A stretch of 64,000 bases of DNA. Origin: Scytonema sp. UIC 10036 (GTDB taxonomy: Bacteria > Cyanobacteriota > Cyanobacteriia > Cyanobacteriales > Nostocaceae). The position numbers were made by a program, and so were the translations under genes. Below the pieces are notes generated by a model. That model was given only the letters and a program-made list of their open reading frames with translations. It did no database searches and was not told the origin of the DNA. Shown one piece after another: positions 41,701 through 51,800 of the stretch (position 1 is the first letter of the stretch; every line of letters begins with the position of its first letter). The stretch is from NCBI RefSeq assembly GCF_009725235.1, contig NZ_WJFC01000046.1, positions 9,980 to 73,979 of the forward strand, written 5' to 3'.

Positions 41701-44521
41701 TGTAACAGGCGGTGAGAATTTATGCCCTGAAAAATCAACCATATTAGGTCCATGTAAGGTAATTCCACAGGAATATCCCAACATTACCTGTTGCTGTTTT
41801 GATATTTTACTTCCAGAATCTCAAACCCAGCTATCAAATAAATTCATAGATTATCTTATTGGAGAATTTGCAGCGCAGCCAACTGAAAACATTGTCGCCT
41901 ACCGTGGTCATCATCGCTGGATTCAAACATATGAACCAATCCGTTTAGATAAAAGTGGTGTTAGTAGAAATAAGTTAAGAAAAGGTGGAGTTTATCTGAT
42001 TACAGGTGGTCTTGGTAATATTGGGTTATTATTGGCAGAATATCTAGCTCAGACAGTACAGGGAAAACTAATTCTACTTGGACGAAAAGGTCTACCAGAA
42101 AGAGAGGAGTGGCAAGAATGGCTAGCAAATCATGATGAGGATGATAGTATTAGCCGCAAGATTCGCAAAGTGCAGTCACTTATAGCTTTAGGTGCAGAGG
42201 TTCTCGTCATTAGTGCTGATGTTGCTGATGAGAAACAAATGCGTCATGCAGTTGCGATCGCCACTCAACAATTTGGTGCTATTAATGGTGTTATCCATGC
42301 TGCGGGAGAGAAAGCAGGTTGTGTAATCATCGATACTTCCAAAGCCCAAGCACAATCCCAATTTAATTCCAAAGTTTATGGACTATTTGTTTTGGAAAAA
42401 GTCCTGCAAGGACAAGAATTAGATTTTTGTCAATTAATATCTTCATTATCATCTGTGTTGGGGGGTTTAGGATTTATATCCTATTCTGCCGCAAACATTT
42501 TTATGGATGCTTTTACCCATAACTATAACAAAACTAGCCTTTACCCTTGGAGCAGTTTTAATTGGGATGATTGGGTAATAGAAGATGAACAGCAAGATAA
42601 AAATGTGACGGACATATCTCATCAATCTTTATATAGATATGGCATGACATCGAAAACGAATAGCATAGATGCATTTGAAAGGCTACTATCTATGTGTGGA
42701 TTGCCTCAAGTTGTTGTCTCAAGTGGAGATTTACAAGCTAGAGTAGAGGAATGGATTAAGCTGGAATCATTGCCAACCAGAGAATTATCAAATAGTGAAA
42801 AGTCATTCTTAAAACACCAAAGACCAAACCTGGGGGTTGAATATATTGCACCGACAAATAAATTAGAAGAGATGGTTGCTGACATATGGCAAGAAATTTT
42901 AGGTATCGAATCCATAGGAATTCACGATAACTTTTTTGAGTTAGGAGGAAATTCTATAAACGCGATTCAAATAGCAGCCAAAGCAAATCAATTAGGATTG
43001 AAGTTAACAACTCAACAATTCTTTGAACACCAAACAATTGCTGATTTAGTAACAGATATATGTATTAATCAAACTATCCAACCAGAAGAGGATTTAGGAA
43101 CAAAAGAGTTAAACCTCACACCAGTTCAGCATTGGTTTATTGAACAAAACCAGCTTAATATAGATAGTTGTAACCAGTCTTTACTACTGGAAATACAACA
43201 GGTATGCAATCCGAATTTGTTAGAGCAGGCTTTACAGCATTTGATTCAGCATCACGATATATTTCGCCTACGTCTTGTCGAAAAAGAATTTGGCTGGAAA
43301 CAAATTTATGCAAGTTATCATGGTAATATTGAATTGAAACGAGTAAATTTGTCTGCACTCACAGAGGCTGAACAAAAATTAGTTATTGAATCTGTCACTA
43401 CGGAGCTAGAAGCAAGCTTAAACTTATTTGCAGGTTCACTTATAAGCTTTGCCTTCTTTGACTTAGGAACACAGTACCCTAGCTACCTGTTGATTACCAT
43501 TCATCACCTTGCTGTCGATAATGTATCTTGGCAAATCTTCCTAGAAGACTTGCAAACAGCTTATCAGCAAATTAGTCAAAATCAAGCAATAGATTTGCCA
43601 GATAGTAAGACATCATATGTGCAATGGGCAGAACTTCTACAGAGGTACGCTCAATCATCAGAAATAATACGAGAGCAAGAATATTGGCTCCAAGAAATAC
43701 AAAAACCATTCAAGTGCTTACCTGTTGACTATTCAACAGATGGAAATGTTACAGATAATGTAGATGTAGTATCAGTATCTCTAAATAAACAAGAAACAAA
43801 AGCTCTACTTGATGATATCCACAAAGCATATAATACCCAAATAAAGGATGTCCTAATCACGGCTTTGATAGAAGCTTTTGCAAAATGGACAGGAGAAAAT
43901 AAACTGCGCTTAGATATTAAGACAAATAGCCGAGAACAAATTTTTAAAGATATAAATGTATCTCGTACTTGTGGCTCATTTACAACTTATTACCCAGTTA
44001 TTTTGGACATTACAAAATGTTCTGACCTAGGGGATTCATTAATTACCATTAAAGATTACTTACGCAATATTCCAAATAAAGGTATATGTTATGGGATACT
44101 CAAGTATTTAGGTAAGGAAGTGGAAATACAATCAAAGCTGCAAAATTTCCCCCAAAGTGAGGTAAGTTTTGACTACCTCGGTCAATATGACAAAATGACA
44201 TCAGCCTCGTCTTTGTTTAGTCTTCCTCAAGATTCTCAAGGTGTTAGCTACAGTAGACCAAAGAATCCAACTTATTTACTAGACATTACCGCAATTCTTG
44301 TCAAAGAAAAATTGCAGTTATACTGGACATATAACCGAAATACTCATCGACAAGAAACAATAGAAGCTCTAGCGGAAAATTTTATAGAAGCATTACATCG
44401 TCTCATTGCTCACTGTCAGTCTTTGGAAAAAGTTGTTTATACCCCTTCTGACTTTCCAGACGCTAACTTGAGCAAACAAAAATTAGACCAGTTTCTAGCA
44501 AAAATCAACCACAAAATTTAA
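38744..44521 (+). CDS. PKS module 1: KS - inactive AT - KR - ACP - E-like
   Basis: The protein has 1925 residues. The KS (about 14-440) has TACSTS, EAHGSGT and KTNIGHLD. The AT region is degenerate: the nucleophile motif is GHGIGEY (Gly for Ser, about 632) and some 100 residues that carry the catalytic HAFH in PKS2 are deleted between LALVA and the LLQKVQLNPP segment. A KR follows (GGVYLITGGLGNIG about 1080, Tyr/Asn in SYSAAN about 1245), then an ACP (LGGNSIN about 1400). The last 470 residues form an epimerization-type domain (QHWFIEQ, HHLAVDN) whose EGHGRE motif reads KTNSRE. It ends in TPSDFPDANLSKQKLDQFL, like a donor communication tail. It needs an AT in trans and passes its acyl chain to the C protein four bases downstream. 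Confidence 0.93.
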   Translation: MIMNKQDEIDKNYELMEGVAIIGIAGRFPGAISVESFWQNLQDGVESLSLFTDEELIAAGVPAALVNDSNYVKVGGILDNIDLFDAGFFDLNPKEAEVTDPQHRLFLECAWSALENAGYDSTKCESRIGVYAGASLNNYFSFDLNHDQLGSGESYQKLIGNDKGFLSTRVSYKLNLTGPSITVQTACSTSLVATTLAYQSLQNYQCDMALAGGVSIRLPQKTGYLHEPGGPLSPDGHCHAFDAKAQGTTIGNGVGVVVLKRVKDAIASGDCIYAVIKGAAINNDGAMKVGYTAPSVDGQAEAIAEAVMLAEVEPETISYIEAHGSGTALGDPIEIAALTKVFRASTEKKNFCAVGSVKTNIGHLDAAAGIAGLIKTALALKHQLIPPSLNFEQPNPEIDFANSPFYVNTKLTEWKSSTPRRAGVSSLGMGGTNAHIVMEEAPTLPASSPSRPWQLLVLSAKTESALATATQNLSQHLTLHPDINLADVAYTLQIGRRDFSHRRILICSDVQDAIRGLNQSTSQQAVTQLQESGTRSVAFIFPGVNALYADMGRELYETESVFRAQVERCCLILRPHLELDLQSVIYPNESDKETALEKLQQTCFAQSALFVIEYALAQLWMSWGISPQAMIGHGIGEYVAATLAGVFSLEDALALVANEFSTELLQKVQLNPPTIPFISNVSGTWITQAEATDPKYWVQPQQPAHFNERITELLKDSQRILLEVGCGETLSTEELTILTSIPHPHEQHSDVAFLLNTLGQLWMMGIKIDWSGFYANEYRHRLPLPTYPFERQRYWLGPNRNTTIAIKLQETLELGKQPDIADWFYIPRWKQSTPIQLFQKEKLIEQKSCWLVFVNSYGIGTEVAESLKQQGQDVITVKIADNFAKLGECAYAINPQQRDDYDALLQALQRQNWTPQGIAHFWSVTPSGASSVQELCEETQLQLRYQFFEDCQNLGFYSLLFLTQALVKQNITDSIKLMVVTSNIHDVTGGENLCPEKSTILGPCKVIPQEYPNITCCCFDILLPESQTQLSNKFIDYLIGEFAAQPTENIVAYRGHHRWIQTYEPIRLDKSGVSRNKLRKGGVYLITGGLGNIGLLLAEYLAQTVQGKLILLGRKGLPEREEWQEWLANHDEDDSISRKIRKVQSLIALGAEVLVISADVADEKQMRHAVAIATQQFGAINGVIHAAGEKAGCVIIDTSKAQAQSQFNSKVYGLFVLEKVLQGQELDFCQLISSLSSVLGGLGFISYSAANIFMDAFTHNYNKTSLYPWSSFNWDDWVIEDEQQDKNVTDISHQSLYRYGMTSKTNSIDAFERLLSMCGLPQVVVSSGDLQARVEEWIKLESLPTRELSNSEKSFLKHQRPNLGVEYIAPTNKLEEMVADIWQEILGIESIGIHDNFFELGGNSINAIQIAAKANQLGLKLTTQQFFEHQTIADLVTDICINQTIQPEEDLGTKELNLTPVQHWFIEQNQLNIDSCNQSLLLEIQQVCNPNLLEQALQHLIQHHDIFRLRLVEKEFGWKQIYASYHGNIELKRVNLSALTEAEQKLVIESVTTELEASLNLFAGSLISFAFFDLGTQYPSYLLITIHHLAVDNVSWQIFLEDLQTAYQQISQNQAIDLPDSKTSYVQWAELLQRYAQSSEIIREQEYWLQEIQKPFKCLPVDYSTDGNVTDNVDVVSVSLNKQETKALLDDIHKAYNTQIKDVLITALIEAFAKWTGENKLRLDIKTNSREQIFKDINVSRTCGSFTTYYPVILDITKCSDLGDSLITIKDYLRNIPNKGICYGILKYLGKEVEIQSKLQNFPQSEVSFDYLGQYDKMTSASSLFSLPQDSQGVSYSRPKNPTYLLDITAILVKEKLQLYWTYNRNTHRQETIEALAENFIEALHRLIAHCQSLEKVVYTPSDFPDANLSKQKLDQFLAKINHKI

Positions 44522-44525
44522 AAAT

Positions 44526-45845
44526 ATGAAATCAGAAAATATAGAAGATATATATGAACTTACACCTCTACAAAAGGGTGTTCTCTTCCACTGTCTGTAC
44601 GAAAATGAATCACAGCTTTATTTTTTTCAAATAGTATATAATATCCATAGCAGTATTAACGCCGATATTTTTGAAAAAGCTTGGCAAATTGTAATTGATA
44701 GACACACAATTTTACGTACAGGTTTTTATTGGGAAGAGATTGAAAATCCCCTACAAGTTGTGTACAAACAGGTAAAAGTACCCCTAACTCATTATGACTG
44801 GCGTCATTTAGATAGAGTTGAACAAGGAAATCAATTGCAATCTTTTATCGATGATGATCGCAAACAAGGGTTTGAGTTATCCCAGTCTTGCCAAATGCGT
44901 CTATCTTTAATTCGTCTTGCTGATGATTACTACCAATTTATTTGGAGTTATCATTTCATGATTATAGATGGTTGGACAGATTCATTAGTAATTAAGGAGT
45001 TTGTACAAATCTATGAAGCACTTTCTCAAAATCAGCAAATACCTCTAGCACCTACTCGCCCTTATAAGGATTATATTAACTGGTTGAAACAACAGGATAT
45101 ATCTAAAACCGAAATTTTTTGGCGGAAAGCACTACAGGGTATTAAAACACCTACTCCTCTTACTTACATCGAAAAAATTGACCAGTCACCCACTCAGGAG
45201 CAAAGATACGATGAAGAAAAGATTAAACTATCATCAGAGGATACACAGACTATACAATCTTTAGCCATACAAAACCGTCTTACACTCGCAACTATATTTA
45301 ATGGTATCTGGACTATTCTTCTCAGTCGCTATAGCAGACGCAAGGATATATTATATGGCTGTACTGCTAATGGACGACCAGTAGATTTAAATTCAGCAGA
45401 GTCGATAGCTGGTGTATTTCTCAATACTTTGCCAATCTATGTCAATATAGATAACCAACAGCCTTTATTGTCATGGTTCCAGTATTTACAAACTCAACTA
45501 GTTGAGGCACGTCGCTATGAGTATACTCCATTAACAGAAATTCATGGATGGAGTGAAATTCCACGCAGTTTACCTCTATTTGAGAGTATTGTTGTAATGG
45601 AAGACTTTTCAGTCAAGAGATTTGCAAAAGACCGTGGAATTAATTTGAAAATTGAATACCATAAAACCTATTACAAAAGTAATTATCCTCTAAATCTAGT
45701 GATATATCCAGACGAAGAGTTATTCATCGCTTTTTCGTATGATTCTAGAAGATTTGAAACAGCTACTATTGTGGCAATACTTGAAGATATTGAAATCATC
45801 TTGCAACAGATGATAAATAATTGTAATATAAAAATTCAAGACTAA
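44526..45845 (+). CDS. Free-standing condensation (C) domain protein
   Basis: The 439-residue protein is one complete C domain with nothing else. It starts IEDIYELTPLQKGVLFHCLY, the acceptor opening that normally follows an E domain, and has the core motif YHFMIIDGW (about residues 141-149), with Tyr replacing the first His but the catalytic second His and Asp-Gly kept. The C-terminal lobe (ILYGCTANGRPVDL, NTLPIYV, NYPLNLVIY) is intact. It should join the chain on PKS1 to an aminoacyl carrier. The next enzyme contains a half-C, A and PCP, so its full C function may come from here. A near-duplicate is at 59723. Confidence 0.92.
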   Translation: MKSENIEDIYELTPLQKGVLFHCLYENESQLYFFQIVYNIHSSINADIFEKAWQIVIDRHTILRTGFYWEEIENPLQVVYKQVKVPLTHYDWRHLDRVEQGNQLQSFIDDDRKQGFELSQSCQMRLSLIRLADDYYQFIWSYHFMIIDGWTDSLVIKEFVQIYEALSQNQQIPLAPTRPYKDYINWLKQQDISKTEIFWRKALQGIKTPTPLTYIEKIDQSPTQEQRYDEEKIKLSSEDTQTIQSLAIQNRLTLATIFNGIWTILLSRYSRRKDILYGCTANGRPVDLNSAESIAGVFLNTLPIYVNIDNQQPLLSWFQYLQTQLVEARRYEYTPLTEIHGWSEIPRSLPLFESIVVMEDFSVKRFAKDRGINLKIEYHKTYYKSNYPLNLVIYPDEELFIAFSYDSRRFETATIVAILEDIEIILQQMINNCNIKIQD

Positions 45846-45878
45846 AATTTTTGAGATAGAGGAGGAAGAATAACTTTA

Positions 45879-45977
45879 ATGCTTAAAAAGAAGTATCTTT
45901 TGATTTTGCTTTTACTTCTTACAGTTAAACTATTACAGTTTTTAATTATAGTGTACCAAAGTTTACCTCATCCTTGA
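45879..45977 (+). CDS. Tiny hydrophobic peptide, 32 residues
   Basis: An ATG 12 bases after a strong GAGGAGGA site opens a 32-residue frame with three Lys followed by a hydrophobic stretch (YLLILLLLLTVKLLQFLIIV) and a short polar end. It reads as a single-span membrane peptide. It lies between the C protein and the half-C-A-PCP protein on the same strand. No homologue is known to me. The strong ribosome site and membrane-like composition argue for a gene; the short length argues for caution. Confidence 0.45.
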   Translation: MLKKKYLLILLLLLTVKLLQFLIIVYQSLPHP

Positions 45978-46026
45978 AATACTTACATCCTAACTAATAC
46001 TTAGTGAAAGTGATAAAAGAGAAATC

Positions 46027-48795
46027 ATGAATATAAATTTACGCCCAGATAACTTTTTAAATCAAAAGATTTATTGGATAAATAAATTATCTGAAGAACT
46101 TCCAGAAACTAACTTGATTCTCGACTTTATAAGACCTTCGCTTTCTAATACTAAAAATAAGTCTCTTAACTTTGATTTATCCTATGATTTATCTCAAGCA
46201 ATCATGAAGCTAGCTAAAGGTTCTTACTTTTCAATGTACTTGATACTTGTATCCGCATTGAATATACTGCTGCAAAAATATACTCAAAACAATGATGTTA
46301 TTGTAGGCATACCAATCTATGATGAAATTGGTACAAGTGATTTAAGTAGCAAAGTTATTCCCTTACGTATTCAGGTAACACCTGAGATATCATTCAAGGA
46401 TTTTTTGTTTCAAATTAAAGATGCAGTTATCGGTGCTTACAGTCATCAAAACTATTATTTTGATGAATTAATTAATTTATTAAAAATACCGACAAGCCCG
46501 AACCGTTGTTCACTTTTTGATATAGTAGTTTTATTAGAAAATATTCATAAAAAAAATAATTTAATTCATCTCAATAATGATATTACATTTTATTTTTTAA
46601 TTAACGATGAAAATATTAGTGCAAATATAGAGTACAGCGAACACCTTTTTCAAGATGAGACTATCCAATTGATTAGTAGATATTATACTAATGTTATTGA
46701 AAGTATTATCAATAATGTTGATACTAAAATATCAGATATTATTTTATTGAAAGACTCCGAGCAGTACCATCTGTTAAAACAATTCAATGACAATACTAAA
46801 GAATATCCCATTGAGCAGACGATCAATAAATTATTTGAACAACAAGTAGATCAAACTCCAAACAATATAGCTGTAGTTCATAGACAAACAAAACTAACTT
46901 ATCAAGAGTTAAATGAAAAAGCTAATCAATTGGCTATAATGCTGCGTCAACTAGGACTCGGTAAAGGTGAGTTTGTAGGCATATTTAAAGACCGTGATAT
47001 AAATTTTCTTATCGCTATTCTGGGTATATATAAGGCTGGTGGTGCTTATGTACCGATTGATAGCACTTATCCGTCAAATCGAATTGAATATATGTTATCT
47101 AATAGCGAAGTTAAGTTTCTCTTAACTGATACTTCCTTATTAACTGTTTTGACAGACTTAATAGATAACTGCCTTCAATTAAAATCGATTATTTGTTTAG
47201 ACGGGGTTATTCCCGAAGGCATACAACTAACTCATCATCAGAAATTAACAATATACGATCAACTTGGTTTTATTAACCTGCCCAAAGAAAATATAGAGTC
47301 AATAAATGATGCTAGCGACCCAGCTTATACGCTCTATACCTCCGGTTCTACAGGACTACCCAAGGGAGCAATAGTTAGACATGATGGTGCAGTTAATCAC
47401 ATTTATGCCCAGTTTGATGAGTTGAAATTGACCGAGGAATTTTGTTTTCTGCAAAGCGCCCCTTCTTCAACTGATATTTCGGTTTGGCAGTTTTTAGCAC
47501 CGCTTTTAATTGGCGGAAGGACGGTAATAGTAGATATTGAAACTGTTGCGATTCCTGAGCAACTATTTAAAGTACTTAAATCAGAAGAAATAACAGTTGT
47601 TGAATTAGTACCAGCATTATTTGGCGGGTTGCTTGAACACACTTCGGGGATACCAAGTAACGAAAGAGAATTGCCGTCTTTAAAATGGATGATGGTTGTC
47701 GGGGAACCAGTATCGGTTAATTGGGTAAATAAGTGGCTGCAAATATATCCCGAAATCAAAATTGTTAACGCTTATGGTCCGACCGAAGCTGCTGATGATA
47801 TTACCCAGTTTATCGTTGACAAGCCCTTGCCAGAAAACCAGCGAACTATTCCCATTGGCAAACCGCTCGCCAACTTAAATCTCTACATCCTGGATGAGCA
47901 AATGAAATTATTACCGATTGGTGCTCCAGGAGAGATTTGCGTATCGGGAATCGGTGTGGGTGCTGGTTACTGGAAAAACGAAGAAAAAACGAAATTAAGC
48001 TTTGTTGAGAATCCGTTTACAGATGCCAGCAAAAAGTTACCAAAAAATCGTGCTGATTTGATTTATAAAACCGGAGATTTAGGAAGATGGCTTCCTGATG
48101 GAAACATTGAATTTCTCGGACGAATTGACCATCAGGTGAAAATTCGTGGCTTTCGGGTTGAACTTGGTGAAATTGAAACGTTTTTGGGTCAGCACCCGAA
48201 TGTACGTGAAAATGTAGTTGCGGTCTATGAAGAGGAAGTAGATAATAAGGTACTAGTTGCCTATGTGGTTGCAAAGACAGAGCCAGTACCTAGTATTAGT
48301 GAATTACGTAGCTTCTTGAAGGAAAAATTACCTGATCATATGCTTCCTTCTGCCTTTATAATGTTGGAAAATCTCCCCTTAGCACCAAGCGGGAAAATAG
48401 ATCGTAAAGCTCTACCTAAACCAGACAATCTTCGTCCAGAACTGGAAACTAATTATGTTAAGCCGAGAAATGAGGTAGAGCGCTCTATTGCCGATATATG
48501 GCAGAAAATACTTAAGATTGACAAAGTAGGAATTCAAGACAACTTTTTTGATCTGGGTGGACATTCTTTAAATGTGCTTCAAGTCTACAGCAAGTTGCGA
48601 GAAGTATTTAGAGCAAAATTATCCATAACTGACCTTTTTAAATACCCGACAATCAACTCCTTGTCGCAATATTTAAGTCAAGTAGAAGATGAGTATGAAT
48701 TTGCTTATGAACGTAATCAACGAAATCAGAATATGGAAGCCGGAAAAACAAGATTAAAACAGCGTTTAGAACAAAGAAAGCAAAAAAATAATTAA
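46027..48795 (+). CDS. NRPS: C-terminal half of a C domain - A - PCP
   Basis: The 922-residue protein opens with only the later half of a condensation domain (about residues 5-245: NQKIYWINKLSEELPETNLI, VGIPIYDEI, FDELINLLKI) and has no HHxxxDG. An A domain follows (about 270-790, LYTSGSTGLPKG, GELPETNL excluded). Its pocket reads D-I-W-E-M-V-A-D-D, which from memory resembles codes for 2,4-diaminobutyrate. A PCP (LGGHSLNV about 843) and a basic tail (KTRLKQRLEQRKQKNN) close it. It should load a diamino acid made by the EctB-like enzyme downstream. The condensation step probably relies on the free C protein just before it. Confidence 0.92.
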   Translation: MNINLRPDNFLNQKIYWINKLSEELPETNLILDFIRPSLSNTKNKSLNFDLSYDLSQAIMKLAKGSYFSMYLILVSALNILLQKYTQNNDVIVGIPIYDEIGTSDLSSKVIPLRIQVTPEISFKDFLFQIKDAVIGAYSHQNYYFDELINLLKIPTSPNRCSLFDIVVLLENIHKKNNLIHLNNDITFYFLINDENISANIEYSEHLFQDETIQLISRYYTNVIESIINNVDTKISDIILLKDSEQYHLLKQFNDNTKEYPIEQTINKLFEQQVDQTPNNIAVVHRQTKLTYQELNEKANQLAIMLRQLGLGKGEFVGIFKDRDINFLIAILGIYKAGGAYVPIDSTYPSNRIEYMLSNSEVKFLLTDTSLLTVLTDLIDNCLQLKSIICLDGVIPEGIQLTHHQKLTIYDQLGFINLPKENIESINDASDPAYTLYTSGSTGLPKGAIVRHDGAVNHIYAQFDELKLTEEFCFLQSAPSSTDISVWQFLAPLLIGGRTVIVDIETVAIPEQLFKVLKSEEITVVELVPALFGGLLEHTSGIPSNERELPSLKWMMVVGEPVSVNWVNKWLQIYPEIKIVNAYGPTEAADDITQFIVDKPLPENQRTIPIGKPLANLNLYILDEQMKLLPIGAPGEICVSGIGVGAGYWKNEEKTKLSFVENPFTDASKKLPKNRADLIYKTGDLGRWLPDGNIEFLGRIDHQVKIRGFRVELGEIETFLGQHPNVRENVVAVYEEEVDNKVLVAYVVAKTEPVPSISELRSFLKEKLPDHMLPSAFIMLENLPLAPSGKIDRKALPKPDNLRPELETNYVKPRNEVERSIADIWQKILKIDKVGIQDNFFDLGGHSLNVLQVYSKLREVFRAKLSITDLFKYPTINSLSQYLSQVEDEYEFAYERNQRNQNMEAGKTRLKQRLEQRKQKNN

Positions 48796-48836
48796 TGAAT
48801 TCATGTAGGCGTTAATTGCTTTATTAGGATGAAATT

Positions 48837-51800
48837 ATGGAAAACTCAATGGATAAATCAAATGATTTTTTAAGTATTAGAACTGGTTTAGAGATAGCTG
48901 TTATTGGTTTAAGTGGATGTTTTCCAAAAGCTAAAAATATTGATACCTTTTGGAAAAATCTCCAAAACGGAGTAGAATCAATTCATTTTTTTACAAACCA
49001 AGAACTAAAAGATTTGGGCGTAGATTCTTCTCTTCTCCAAAATCCTAGCTATATTAAGGCACAGGGTGCAGTTGAAGGTATTGATTTGTTTGATGCTTCA
49101 TTCTTTGGTGTTAGTCCTAGGGAAGCTGAAGTAATGGAACCTTCAATGCGTCACTTTTTAGAATATGCATGGACAGCAATTGAAGATGCTGGCTACAGTT
49201 GTGAAGCTTATAATAAGCCAATTGGAGTTTATGCTGGTGCTAATTTCAGCAATTATTTATTTAATATTTATTCAAACAACGATATTATTGCTTCTGTTGG
49301 TGATAAACAAATAGAAAAAGGGGTATCTCCAGCTTATTATACTACATTTGCTTCTTACAAATTAAACTTAACTGGACCAAGTTATACGGTTCAAACCACC
49401 TGTTCAAGCTCATTAGTTGCTGTACATTTAGCCTGCCAAAGTTTGCTTAGTGGCGAATGTGATATTGCTTTGGCTGGAGGAGTCTCAATCTCAGAAGCAT
49501 TAGGTTATTTATACCAAGAGGGAGGAATAGAATCTCCCGATGGACATTGCCGTGCTTTTGATGCGAAAGCCAAAGGAACTGTCAGAGGAAGGGGCTTAGG
49601 GATTGTAGTTTTAAAGCGTTTAGAAGAGGCTATAGCAGATGGAGATTGCATCCATGCGGTCATCAAAGGCTCTGCGATTAACAACGATGGGTCGGATAAA
49701 GTTAGTTACACAGCACCGAGTGTAAATGGTCAAGCAAAGGTAATTAGAGATGCTCAAGATATGGCTGGAATTGAACCCGATACCATTAGCTATATTGAAG
49801 CACATGGAACAGGTACTACACTGGGCGATCCGATTGAAATTGCTGCCCTGAAACAAGCTTTTCGCACCAAAACAACTCAGAAAAAGGGCTTTTGTGCAAT
49901 TGGTTCTGTGAAAACTAATATCGGACATTTGGATGACGCTGCTGGGGTTGCAGGCTTGATTAAAACCGTACTAGCCTTAAAACACAAACAAATCCCGCCT
50001 AGTTTAAACTTTGAAGAACCATCACCCCAGATAGACTTTGCAAACAGTCCTTTCTATGTAAATAACAAATTATCTGAGTGGAAAACTAATGGTACTCCTC
50101 GTCGTGCGGGTGTTAGCTCCTTCGGTTTTGGTGGAACAAATGCCCATGTAATTTTAGAAGAAGCTCCTATACCTAAACCTTCAAGCCCTTCAAGGTCTTG
50201 GCAGTTATTATTACTTTCAACTAAGACAAGTACAGCACTGGAAACTGCTACAGATAATCTGGCTAATTACCTCCAGGAACACCCAGATTTAAATCTTGCT
50301 GATGTTGCTCATACCTTGCAAGTGGGTCGCTGGACTTTGAACCATCGCCGCATGGTAGTTTGCCAAACTCAAGAAGATGCAATCAATGCATTAAAAGACC
50401 CTCAAAGAGCTTTCACCCATTATCAAGAACCTTGTAATCGTCCGATTGTATTTATGTTTTCCGGACAAGGTTCGCAATATGTAAATATGGGTCGGGAATT
50501 ATACGAGAGCGAAACCGTATTTAGAGAGCAATTTGATTACTGCTGCGAACTGCTCAAACCTCACTTGGGCTTGGACTTGCGTACAGTTCTTTATCCCAGC
50601 GAAGAAAAAGCTCAAGAAGCAACACAAAAATTGCAACAAACAGCAATTACTCAACCAGCGCTGTTTGTGATCGAATATGCTTTAGCCAAGTTGTGGATGA
50701 CATGGGGTGTACACCCTGAGATGATGATTGGTCACAGTATAGGAGAATACGTAGCTGCTACTTTGGCTGGAGTCTTTTCTTTAGAAGGTGCTTTGGGGAT
50801 AGTAGCAACACGAGGAAAACTGATGCAGCAGTTACCTGGTGGTGCGATGCTCTCAATTGGGCTTCCAGAAAAGGAGGTACAAGAACTGCTAAAGCAGGAA
50901 GTATCTCTAGCTGCAACTAATGCACCTTCTTCCTGCGTAGTATCGGGTTCCACAGAAGCAATAGACCAATTGCAACAGAAGCTACAACAAATAGGTGTAA
51001 ATTGTAGACGTTTGCATACTTCCCACGCATTTCATTCTCAAATGATGGAACCCATCATTGAGACTTTCATCCGGTCGTTACAAAAGGTCAAACTAAATCC
51101 ACCGAAAATTTCTTTTATATCCAACGTCAGCGGTACTTGGATTACAACAGCCGAAGCAACAGACCCTAATTATTGGGCAAAACATCTGAGACAGCCTGTA
51201 CGTTTTTGCGAAGGGATTACTGAGTTAGTAAAAACACCCGAAACATTATTCTTAGAGGTAGGACCAGGACGAACGTTAAGCACTTTTGTTAAACAGCATC
51301 AAAAAGAAGAATCTTTAGTGCTGACATCACTTCGCCACCCTCAACAGCAAGAGTCTGATGTCGCATTTTTACTTAATAGTTTAGGTAAGCTGTGGCTATT
51401 TGGTGTGAAAGTAGATTGGTCTGGTTTTTACACTAATGAGCGCCGTCATCGCATTCCTTTACCAACCTATCCTTTTGAACGCCAACGCTATTGGATTGAG
51501 TTAAACCAAAATGCGACTTTGGCTAGGATGCAACAGCCATCAATGGACAAAAAGCCGGATATTGCTGATTGGTTCTATGTTCCTCGCTGGAAAGAATCCA
51601 CACCGCTAGAACTTTTCCAACAGGAAAAATCCTTGGAACAAAAATTATGTTGGTTGGTGTTTGCTGATACCTATGGAGTAGGAGTAGAGGTTGCTGAAAG
51701 GCTCAAGCAAAAGGATCAGGATGTGATTGTCGTTAGAATTGCAGATAATTTTGCGAAACTCAATGACTATACATATGCAATTAATCCCCAACAAAGGGAT

